Assembly (NCBI GenBank): GCA_015680685.1
Contig: MNCI01037811.1
Location: forward strand, 511,770 to 575,769
Length of the DNA: 64,000 bases
Source of the DNA: Gnetum montanum
Taxonomy: Eukaryota; Streptophyta; Gnetopsida; Gnetales; Gnetaceae
Reading direction: 5' to 3'
A program made the translations under genes and the position numbers. The notes under the pieces were generated by a model. That model ran no database searches. It saw nothing but the letters and a program-made list of their open reading frames with translations, and was not told the DNA's origin. Shown piece after piece: positions 11,358 to 21,164 of this stretch (the stretch's first letter is position 1; every line of letters begins with the position of its first letter).

Positions 11358-12009
11358 TATAGATTGCATGCAAGTGCAAGGACCATAAAATTTTGAATGA
11401 AAATGCAATAGATGGGGAAACAAAAACTACATGAAACAAGAAATGCAAATTTGAAAGTAAAATATAATGTTCTAAACATGATCATAATAACCAAATAATC
11501 GAAAGAGACACCGACATAGGTCATCCAAATAACCATTAAAATTTAAATATATAATTTATTATTATTTTAACTAAGATCTATAGATATATATGTGTAATTA
11601 TATATATATATGTAGCTATATGCTTAAGCTCTCATTCTCAATATTCTCGCAAGGTAACAGTAAAAGTATGCAGACTATTTTGAGTATGTGACTTATACAA
11701 AACTTAATGAGGAGGATGAGCTAAAACTCATGTTAGATCATAGTAAGCCACAACTTTCAAATTTTTCCTTGGTTTTTTTTTTTTGGAAACTTAAATTTAA
11801 AAGGGGAAACAGAGGTTAGGGTGAAGATTGTTGTCGGACTCCATCACGCTCAAGAACTTATTACACTACCAATGAACATGGTCCTCATTTTTGTTTTTTT
11901 TTTTTAAGGAAACTTTGCTCATGGTGTACTTCATTCTTGAGGTAGGAATTCCAACACAAGTCTAGCTGATTAGCTACATTACTAAAGAGCATGGCCCTTT
12001 TTGGAAACT

Positions 12010-12503
12010 TTACCCATGGTGCAATTCAACCCTTGTGTATGTGCCTTTGATTGGTGGCATCATAGCAGGTCTCCTAGGTGGCTTTCTTAGGCTGGTAAAG
12101 TTGCTTGATGCGATAGTAGGGCTAGTAAATTTTTCAAATTGATTTAAAAACTTATTTTTGAATTTTTGCCATGTGTTAATAGAGGCATCAGGAAGCATTA
12201 AGAACCATTGGGTTGCTTTGGTCCTAAATGTTGTTACAAACACTCTACATGCTACATCATTATGTACAATGTTGTGGATCCCTAATAAGGTTTCAAAACA
12301 TTGTATGTGTTGGCGGCATCATTCGTAAGGGTTGTAGGATTGAAGAACATATTTATGTTTTGAAGGGATTTTGGTATGTCATGGTAATTATGAAAGTTAA
12401 AAGGGTTTCTTACTAAGGAAACCTGGGATTGATGGGCTGCCATCTTAATCTGAGGTTTTGTAGGAATTGAACTTGGAAAAAGTGAAGCTTGTTGTTTTCT
12501 CAA
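12010..12503 (-). pseudogene. gag remnant of the gag-only element
   Basis: Minus-strand reading gives VFVTTFRTKATQWFLMLP and then SINTWQKFKNKFLNQF. These match the conserved L.G.A..WF..LP..SI.SW..F...FL..F segment of Ty3/gypsy Gag capsid. The upstream piece (12282-12503) is open but less recognisable, and a frame break separates the two. The usual zinc knuckle is not found. Gag would package the element RNA. Confidence 0.75.
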
Positions 12504-12646
12504 AGTAAATTGACGAGTAGCTGGTTAACTAAGGGTTGGGAGTTTGAGTTCTTTGTTGAGATATTCCGTAAGAAAAATCACTCATAAAATGAAAAATAAC
12601 AGGAAATGTAAAATGCTAATAAACTNAAAGAAAAAGTTGAGAAACT

Positions 12647-12665
12647 GCCCTTCTTCTAGCACCAA
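12647..12665 (-). promoter_or_regulatory. primer binding site
   Basis: On the minus strand, five bases after the 5' LTR, the sequence reads TTGGTGCTAGAAGAAGGGC. It is nearly the same as the PBS of the large element at 44593 (three transitions), with the same 5-base offset from the LTR. I do not assign the tRNA. Confidence 0.7.
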
Positions 12666-12670
12666 AAAGG

Positions 12671-13807
12671 TGTTGATGCATAAATTTTGGACACGCGAAC
12701 ACCTGTGAAAACTCATTTTAAGAGACTATCACCTAGGGTACCTCCCGTATGGGTATGGAAACCCGGAAATAGTCTTAGCTGGAAAGAGTTATGTGAAAAA
12801 AAAATAATATTTTAAACACAATATTGAAACTTAAATTTAATTTTAGAAGCGTTCTGTTATGTTTCGAAAAACATATAAAAATTAAAATTAAACATTTGTG
12901 TAGTTTTTGAGTAAAATAAATAACACAAAACAAAAATTCAAATTAAAATTAAAAATTTATTTGGTGCTCTAAGCAGAATGAAGATCCAGCCACCGGTCTT
13001 CAGACAGAGGTTGGATGTCCCAGAAGAGGCCCTTAATCATTGCCCGGTGTCGGCTACATCTGTGATCGCCCTAGCACCATCGCTGTTGAGCGTTGGTCTC
13101 TGGCGCGTGGGCAGAAAAGAAAACAGGAAAGAAAACGTGTCTATTTTTCTCTAAGAAAATAGAAAAATCGTCGTTCAGCAATTGCTACTGCAGGGCATGG
13201 ACACTGTCATCTGTAATCTTCCTGCGACTGCTGTTGATGTTCGTCGCACGTTTCATGCTCCTGTCATGTTCTACTGCCTACCAGCAAAAGAGAGAAGACT
13301 GCTGAAGACCCCAACGTCTAGAGAGAGGGCCACCATCTACGGCTCACAACAACAAGAGGCTAAAAGATGGGTTGCATGTGGGCAGAGAAAACAGAAAAAT
13401 AAAATAAAATAGCAGCTGCTGATGGACATGCGCTGCTAGCCACAACGCGTTTCAAAAAGAAAGATTGGCAACTAGACCCTATTGCCAATTCCTAGCCCCC
13501 TACTGTTTTTTGATACCCCACTCTTTATAGCAGCCTTGCGAGAGAAACCCTAACCCTATCCCTAAACTCTTTATAGCAGCACTTGTTACTGTTAATAAGG
13601 ATAAGCATAAAAAAGTCATCGTGTAAATTCAAATACTATATGAACTCAGAAGCATCTTAATAGAGGTTTACACATCAAGTTGTAATTCTAGGGAACATTA
13701 CCTCTACCACTCTATATCTAACCTTGAAACTAATTTAAAGTGCAATTGTTATGTTATTACTGTTGGTCAAGGCCCTATGCTTAGCATGGGTGAGGTTGGC
13801 CTCAACA
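12671..13807 (-). repeat. LTR (5' LTR in element orientation)
   Basis: 1137 bp direct copy of 10201-11343. It keeps both TATA-like words and a slightly diverged telomere-like stretch. Most differences between the LTRs are single transitions, showing moderate age. Confidence 0.9.
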
Positions 13808-15300
13808 GTAGCATTGGTTGTAAATTCAAAAACAAGGTCAAAAATAATATTACATTAACTAAAAAATTCTATGAATGTACAAAAATGATGACAAATGTTA
13901 ACAAAATAAAAAGTGCTAATTTGTGGAATTAGTAAGAGAGATTACACTTTTCAACTAAATAAGAAAAACTTTTAGATTGTGGATACTTATAGATAGTTCA
14001 AAGTAAAATGCTTTTAAAATTACAAGGGGAAGTATTGTATATCACAAAAAGCTACAAATGGTTGGAAGGCTTTATATACAATAAAGAACAAATGTAGCAA
14101 TCACAACATTTGGCCTATGAATGTATTATGTGGAACCCAATTCTTAATTAATTATCCTCAAAGAAAATTAAGAGACTTTAAAAGCACTTCTTATTTGATG
14201 AACTCAAGGCAAAAATTCAAGTTCCATATGCAATAATTTTATTAGAAGCTAATTTGTTGCCATTGGAAGTTGAAGCAATATAACAACTCTTAACACTCTA
14301 CTTGAATAATAAAAATAATAATAAGATCTCAAGAGAGATCATCTGAAAATCGCAACAATAAGGTTAATGCCATGAAGGACGATTGTGCCTACTAAAATGG
14401 GGTATTAATATTAACATTCTATAATTTAAAACAAGCTTGCAAACTTGTTACAAAGATTTAAAGTGATAGCAAAATGAGGCACAAATATAAAGCTAGCTTC
14501 AGTTTTACTGAAAAAATACTAGATGTAGTAAATATGCTATAACAAAATATCTACATGTAATAATTCCAATATCTATCAAAGCATAAAGCATCAACTAGTA
14601 GAGTAAGAATGAAATTATATTATCTACAAGTTAAAATTGGAAGATAAAACAATGAGCAACATGAAGACAAAATATGTTAAGTGTGTTTATTGCAAATAGT
14701 AGAAGATGAGCAATGTATATTATCATAATGTTGAAGAACAAAATTTTTTTAAAGGAAATGGTAAATCTCTAGATAGTGTTTGTATAAGCTATTCAAGCTA
14801 CTAATGTTAATTCTAGGAAATTATAGAGAAAACATGTTTAAGTTACAAAATATTAGATACCTATAATGTACTTGGGATTTATTACTATTAATGTATTGTG
14901 CACAAGTTTATTTGTCTAACAAATTCTTTAAATCTACATAGATGTAATAAAATATTAGTTTCAATTTTCAATTTCATACAAATAATGAAGATCAATCATT
15001 TTTTATACTACCTACAACTCTAATATTTCTTATTTATGTGCCCTTACATCCTATTATCGATGATGTCAAATTAATAGTAGAATTAGCCTCCTATTACTTT
15101 AGAATTGAAATGGTTAAATGAATCTAGATTTCAAGAGAAGATGACCTGTCATTTATGCAATCAAAGAACAATTAAAGATAACCATCACATATTCCTAGAA
15201 AAGAGCAAAGTTGTCACAAATGACAAATTACATGTGATAGTTTAATTACCTTGTTTGAAATAACACTAAGGAAAATTGATAATTTTATTGATGAAATGTT
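13808..15300 (+). pseudogene. LINE reverse transcriptase, 3' piece to C-terminal zinc motif
   Basis: Removing the insertion and one GTAGC copy joins FVDDVA to LVVNSKT, the expected continuation of the catalytic motif. Further on, WNPILN, FDELKAKIQVPYAI and LLEANLLPLEVEAI (about 14120-14290) match the thumb region of plant LINE RTs. At about 15140-15210, CHLCNQRTIKDNHHIFLE matches the C-terminal CxxC...H zinc motif. Many stops and frameshifts are present. The element has no recognisable poly(A) tail before the Ku80 copy, and its exact end is uncertain. Confidence 0.7.
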
Positions 15301-15918
15301 TGCTACTCATAGTAAGTAGATCCTATAGGTCTTCAGATATAATACAAAAAAGTTTTAGTTTCATTGAGTCTAAATGTAATTAAAAACCTTTTCAATTTCA
15401 ATATTAAGGTTAAAAATTGAATACCATGTATGTTAGACAAGCTATCTAAAATCTTCAATAAATAAACAGGGGAGACATACGCAGTGCAAGGATCTGAAGA
15501 AGATAGATAGGTTCTTTTAAGCTCTAAGAAACAATAGGAAAGGAGTTTATATATAAAATTAGGACGTTCATCTGTAAAAACCTTAGTGGGGAAACAATCA
15601 GCTAAGAATCCATGATCACTTCCGCAGTATAACCTGCAACACCATGTAAAATTAGTCCTTAAACTATGGATCCTTCCATGTATGGACATTGTAGCTATTC
15701 CTTTACCACTCTCCACCTGTCTACATTTATCGATATTGTGCCATGTAATAATGCAAAATTTTTTAACATGACATTTGATGTCAATTTCAGAAATACAAAA
15801 ACAACAAATGCATAATTTCATAAGCTGCTAGCAATAGATATAATGTTACTAGCAATGTGGCATTTTATACAGAAAATATACAACCTTGCAAATTCATGTT
15901 TTAGTATACTTTCTAGAG
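15301..15918. other. sequence downstream of the Ku80 copy
   Basis: A 162-codon minus-strand open frame (15333-15821) is present but has no recognisable motif. It lies just 3' of the Ku80 stop and may be former 3' UTR or intergenic sequence. I do not call it a gene. Confidence 0.4.
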
Positions 15919-16018
15919 CTACGCTACAACCCCTAGAAGCTCTTCGATCTCATCTAATTCCAGTTCTTCCTGGGCTTGAGGTTGAAGTCCCATTTCAAGA
16001 AAATCTTTAGCCACCTCA
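15919..16018 (-). pseudogene. KU80: Ku80 last exon, acidic C-terminus
   Basis: Acceptor TTGGCCAG. The exon reads EVAKDFLEMGLQPQAQEELE and ends LDEIEELLGVVA with a TAG at 15919-15921. The acidic tail is the usual end of Ku80-type proteins. This exon itself is undamaged. Confidence 0.8.
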
Positions 16019-16107
16019 CTGGCCAAAATGAATGGACAAGAAAGTGAATTTTCTTTTCAATAGTGTACAAACAATCATCATAGCATGACAAAGTCATATT
16101 AGATTAC

Positions 16108-16239
16108 CTATTAGCTACTTCATTTGTGTAAATCAGAGTGATCCCATTAGAAATAATTAACTCCCAAAAAGTCCTGTAATCTCTGTGAATGATACTTTTT
16201 CTTCAATTCCTGCATGAAGGAGTTGAATTCACTTGGCTC
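16108..16239 (-). pseudogene. KU80: Ku80 penultimate exon, one-base insertion
   Basis: Acceptor ATTTCAG, then EPSEFNSFMQELKKKYHSQR. In the A-run 16166-16170 an extra base shifts the frame. The next frame reads ELIISNGITLIYTNEVAN, the expected Ku80 continuation. Donor AATAG/GTAATC. Confidence 0.8.
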
Positions 16240-16415
16240 CTGAAATAATCACATACGTCAAAGCAATTATGTACAAAATATTAGTAGCAAAAACCTATAA
16301 TAAAATAGACTTTAGTTTTAAAACATGCAAGTGTACAGGCACGCACACAAAATGGAATTCATCCATTAAACACAGTTGTACAATGCAATGATGCAAACCT
16401 CTTGTAGGACATATC

Positions 16416-16717
16416 CTGTTCAAGAGCCATTAAACAGTCCAGAATTTTCTCGTATCCACTTCCCTTATAAGACATTTCCAAAAGGTCGGTGATAAATTTT
16501 TTCATCTCTTTAATTACCTTAGGAACCCGTTCATCATTTTCTCTACGTGCTAACTTTCTTGAACAGGTGTAAGGCTTTCAAATTTGTCAACTTTCTTTGC
16601 TATAAGACTTTCAAAAGTGATATCACTCTATGCTGTAGATGAGTCATCTATGCTTTTTGCTACCTCTTCAGATGTGGGTGGCATGTCCCCCCCAAAACTT
16701 TTTCCCTTCTTGTCCTT
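16416..16717 (-). pseudogene. KU80: Ku80 exon with TAG, frameshift and broken donor
   Basis: Acceptor TAACAG. It starts KDKKGKSFGGDMPPTSEEVA, meets a TAG at 16628-16630, continues to VDKFESLTPVQE, then needs a change of frame to read KLARRENDERVPKVIKEMKK and LLEMSYKGSGYEKILDCLMA. The family indicates that the exon should end at LEQ, but the next bases are GATATG instead of a GT donor. About six residues expected before LEQ are also missing. Confidence 0.8.
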
Positions 16718-16818
16718 CTGTTACAAACCAAATATATTTTAGCCATAGGTCCAAAAGCATCATTTGTTATAGGTTGAAACAACTTAAATAGCCTTGCTCT
16801 CAAACATAGTATCTGTAC

Positions 16819-16986
16819 CTTGGCATTTCTATTTAATTGAAATTCACTACAAAGCCTCCTTATCGAATAGTATGCTTTGGAAACTATCTCTGGATCTAGT
16901 TCAACTATCTTCTTAAGAATATTGCCTAAAGGAGGCACATTAGAACTTGATTCTCTAGATTTCATATCCATGAAACGGAAGAAACA
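16819..16986 (-). pseudogene. KU80: Ku80 exon after the 44 kb intron
   Basis: 168 bp in phase 0, with acceptor TTTCTTTCAG and donor AAG/GTACAG. It reads FRFMDMKSRESSSNVPPLGN, then KKIVELDPEIVSKAYYSIRR and SEFQLNRNAK, matching the alpha-helical arm region that directly follows the previous exon in plant Ku80. This proves that 16986 and 61116 were once adjacent in the transcript. Confidence 0.85.
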
Positions 16987-17806
16987 CTGAAAGAAACCAA
17001 CAAAATGAATGTATGATATTTCATAGAAATAAATTACCGTATCAAAGAAAACTGCATTCTAAATCTAGCACTTAAAGATACAAACTTCAACCTTGCACTA
17101 AACAGACCAAATTCAAATAATTTATTTATGACAGGTTCAAGTTAAAAATGAATTTACAATGTTTGGTCAAAAGTTGAGTTCGTTCTTTAGTGCTCTTAAA
17201 ACAGATTCTACTGCTTTTGTAAAGGTACTTCCTGTAGATAGCTTTCATTGTTTATTCTTTGTTAAATGTCTCAGGAGATGAAAATTTCATATTAAAGCCA
17301 TTGAAGTATCTGTACAAAATAGTAGGCTAACAGCTATTGGAGCTTCTATGGTTGCTCTGTTGCCTACTTGACACCAACTTGAACATGCCTATTTTTAATA
17401 GACCATCAAGTGCATAGACGTAATCTTCCATCATGCTTATATAGTAAAGGGCCATGCCTATTAGCCAAAAGATGATTAACTGCTATTTTCTTCTTTACAA
17501 TAATTGGTTCAAATTTAGAATTGGTACATACTCATTCCACAAATTCAGATCATCTTAAAAATGAGCTTGAACTTGATGTTCTTCAACTGAGCTATCTAAT
17601 AGGTATATTAATAAATGTATCCTTCTTTTCCAAATCTTTTTCTTATAGTGCAATGGAAGGGTCCTCTAGAACACATAATAGTAATATAATGACATGCATT
17701 ACATTGTTCACACTTTAAACAAGCATCTTTGTAGAGGAGCTCATTTAGACTTTTAATATTCATTTTCTTTGTAGTTTGCAAACCAAGATTCCAGCGTAGC
17801 TACATG
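16987..17806. other. Ku80 intron sequence outside the retrotransposon, 3' side
   Basis: AT-rich single-copy-looking intron. A 65-codon plus-strand open frame at 17521-17718 has no motif. The 5 bp target site ACTGG at 17807-17811 marks where the large element starts. Confidence 0.5.
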
Positions 17807-17811
17807 ACTGG

Positions 17812-19945
17812 TGAAAACACCACAAAAATTTTTGCCTAGCACTTTTAGACAGGACTCAAGCTAAGTCATGCCACTGCCCAACATGAGTACAGGGTGACCA
17901 ACTTTTGGAGCCCCAAGATCATGTCCAAACGACCCCGATTTGAGCACACGGGCCCTCCAAGAGCTTCACCAATGCCCCCTGTAGCTCCTAGCCTTCGGAA
18001 CCTCGAAATTCGAGCTCAGAATCACATGTTTTGAGCCACTTTCAGTTAGTCATGCTGTGGTCACACTGTGCAGTGTGACCACAGTGTGACTAACTGAAAG
18101 TGGCATGAAAACACCACAAAAATTTTGGCCTAGCACATTTAGATAGGACTCAAGCTAAGTCATGCCACTGCCCAACATGGGTACAGTGTGACCAACTTTT
18201 GGAGCCCCAAGATCAGGTCCAAACAACCCCAATTCGAGCACATGGGCCCTCCATATGCTTCATCGATGCCCCCTATAGCTTCCAGCCTTCAGAACCTCAA
18301 AATTCAAGCTCAGAATCACATGCTTTGAGCCACTTTTCGTTAGTCACGCTGAGGTCATGCTACATAATGTGACCAAATAAGAACAACTTAATTCAGGCAC
18401 CTCCAGGCATAATTTTGGCATGAATTCAATTCCTGGGAGCTAGGCAGCAATTGTACATGTTCACAAGCTCCAGAAAATCAACATTTGGATCTCAAAAATG
18501 GCATTTTCAGTTAGTCACGCTAAGGTCACGCTATACAGAGTGACCATAGTGTGACCAACCAAAAACAGGGCACACCAAGCAGTTCCAGGTCTAGTTTCGA
18601 CATGAAATCAATCCCCAGGGGACAGGCAACAACTATACTAACTCTCAAGCTTCAGAAAATCCATATTTGGGCTTCAAATGTACCATTTTAACTTGGTCAC
18701 GCTGAGGTCATGCTAAAGTCATGCTGCATAGTGTGACCAAACAAAAGATGACCAAAACAACAACAAAATGAAGTCAAATTCAGCATCCAGGAAACCCTGG
18801 AGAGCAGGTAGTGGTTGAGCATCAACAAGCAAGCATCAACATCTGAAAATCAGCTCAAAATAGACGTGCAAAATCCTCTCAACCTCAGGCATGTAGATCC
18901 ACTCTGAAAATAAGTCTCATAGGTTAAAAATGGGCTGAAAATGCATCATAAACATTGGACACGCTGGACGCTGACACACTGGGATGCTGGACGCCAGACG
19001 CTGATGCCAGGACATGCTGTAGATACACTAGAGCTAGATCCACACACACTGGAGGCCTTGGCAGAGCAAAAATAGCACAGATTTGTAGATCCGGAGGCTA
19101 GACATCCAGAGCCACTCCTGTACTTTAACATTCTTTATACATCTTGCATTTTTCAGTGTATCAAGCTCTTACGCTATGGATTACACATGCCAGCGTAAGA
19201 GATCTTGGTCACGCTGCACCCTGTACATTATAAAATTCTATGCATCTAGTCAAAACGTTCACAGCTGTCGCCCGATCTGCATTTTCCACATCTGGTAACC
19301 ATTGATCTTTCACACAGATCCAAATCCTACACTCAAACCTGCATAAATACCCTGATCTCACACTAAACTAAGGTTGGCAATTTTGGGAGAAGGGAGATCT
19401 AGAGAGTTAGCGAATCTCATCATCATTATCTTGTACTATTGGGCATTACCCAGACTTGCTCACGCTGAGCACTCGGGGTAATTCTGAGCACGCTACACAC
19501 TTGCGACCACAGACTTGCGATCCCCCACCATCCGTATACCCTGCACATTGGGGCTAAACGTCTGCCTTGCGACCCATCTGCAACTGCATTCTGACCGGTG
19601 CAATTTCTGAACTTTTTTAACACAAACATTTCATTTTTTCCTGCAATTGTTTACCGTTTTCGTTCTGTGCACATTCTACATTGTTTTCACTTTATTCAAA
19701 TAGTTTACACTTATTTACGTACGTTACGTTTAGTTTACATAGTTGTTTACATATAACCCAATGCATTGCAATTTGCATACGTTAGGGGAAGTCCTTTTTT
19801 GATCTGCGTGCAGACCATTCTAGGCACTCTTCCTTCATTTATTTCCAACTTGCCCTCGCACGAAGGTGGGGTCTTACTGTTTCTTCGGTAGATCTCTCGG
19901 TGTCCGTTTCATTCCAGCCTTGCACTGATGATTTTGGACAGTACA
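17812..19945 (+). repeat. LTR 1 (outer 5' LTR), with duplicated head
   Basis: 2134 bp. About 294 bp at its start are duplicated in tandem (17812-18105 and 18106-18399), which explains its extra length over the other two copies. A near-perfect 68 bp palindrome sits at the end of the first copy. A TATA-like CATAAATA is at 19342-19349. It is not followed by a PBS. Confidence 0.85.
18036..18103. repeat. 68 bp near-perfect palindrome in LTR 1
   Basis: The left arm starts CCACTTTCAGTTAGTCA and the right arm is its reverse complement with about three mismatches in 34 pairs. LTRs 2 and 3 lack the right half: there the sequence continues with AAACAA after the GTGACC word. The extra half therefore arose by copying back on the opposite strand, just before a second LTR head begins. 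Confidence 0.85.
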
Positions 19946-20957
19946 CACACCATGCAAAGACTTTGTTATTTTTATTACTCACCTTCCTGATGATTGGGTA
20001 ACATCAAAATGGCAAGAAAACTCAAGAAGAAAACATCCAAGCATCCAAGAGAACAGCCAACAAAAATGCATCAAGTTCCCTTGAAGTCACACCCTTTTCA
20101 ATCCTTAAGTCCTTCCTTAGTTTGAGAAATGCCCAGTCACTGATTCGTTAAAAGTTCTTATGATGAAAGGGATTGTACATTTCCAAGCCGAGAGAGACCA
20201 TAGAACTGGTGGATGAATGGATGAAGTGAACTCATTGCCTGCTATATCAAAACAACCATACCTTAGTATTAACATCATGACTTAAAGGTAAAAACCAAAC
20301 ATCAGCAATCAATATGAAAAATAGTTCATACCATCATTAAGAACACTTATTTGGTGACAAACTTACAAGATGGAGAACACACACACACACACACACACAA
20401 AATGAAAAATTATAATGATGTTGTAAAACAAAAATAAGAAAAGTTAAAGAAATTTGAAAAAAAAAACGTGGAAAACAAAAATGTGTAAAACAAAAACTAA
20501 AAAGAACTGAGGGCCCTAAATGATTAGCATAGGTGGCCGTCTCCCCCATGACTGAATGGATAGGGAGAGATCCAAAATAATGAGCGTCTATTGGAATTTC
20601 TTAGAAGTGTCCAACTTCTCCCGATTGATGTTCTCAAGTTAAGGGGTGGAAGTTGGCGATGCTCATATTCCAAGGTATCTATGTCTTCATTGTTGGCATG
20701 AGTTATTCCCCCAGTTTGTTCCATGCATGTCGGTTAGTTGCTCTTTCAACTAGCTGTAAACAATGGGGTGTCCACTACTTGTGTGGTTGCTACACATAGG
20801 CATCTTTGTCTCAGAGTTTCAAGGGCACACCTATTTCACCGAGGAGATGTGGAGCATTCCTCCATGTCATCACCTGTTGAATCACTATATGTCTTCTTGG
20901 AGTTCTATTTGTAGGATGACACTCTGAGGTGTTCGCACATGGATGCACTTCATTTAA
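19946..20957. other. unassigned segment between LTR 1 and the inverted arm
   Basis: No PBS or gag follows LTR 1. The segment holds a (CA)n run at 20377-20399 and a 66-codon minus open frame (20524-20724) without a known motif. Its last ~70 bp (about 20885-20955) match the plus-strand 3' region at about 41790-41857, just before the inverted copy begins. The origin of the rest is unknown. Confidence 0.5.
20377..20399. repeat. (CA)n microsatellite
   Basis: About eleven CA units in a row. Confidence 0.9.
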
Positions 20958-21164
20958 GAGGGCAAGCTAGTTTATAGTCTTAACAGACTCTGGCGGATAA
21001 AAATGTGGTAGTTTAATGTCATACTGGACAACGAATCTATGGTATTAATTTTTCATGATAATGCCAGGACGTTCTATGGTGCTAGTTTTAAGTCATAGCT
21101 CCAGGATGTTTTGTGGTATCAGTTTTACGTCATGATGCCAGGACCAAGACCTACCTTAAGTTTA

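Larger units (their letters stand above)
10201..13807 (-). mobile_element. non-autonomous LTR retrotransposon with gag only
   Basis: Two direct LTRs (10201-11343 and 12671-13807) begin TGTTGA and end TCAACA, and the whole is flanked by the perfect 5 bp duplication GTAGC (10196-10200 and 13808-13812). The 1.3 kb interior has only a decayed gag on the minus strand, so the 5' LTR is the right-hand one. A PBS-like site lies at 12647-12665 and a polypurine tract at 11344-11357, both as expected for minus orientation. No protease, RT or integrase is present, so it must have been moved by proteins of another element. This layout is like the gag-only (TR-GAG type) plant elements. It interrupts a LINE RT. 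Confidence 0.9.

Noticed and set aside
15333-15821. 162-codon minus-strand open frame as a gene
   Set aside because: No motif, no splice or family support. It lies in the 3' flank of a pseudogene.
20524-20724. Small minus-strand protein gene after LTR 1
   Set aside because: 66 codons, no motif, and not found in the other units.
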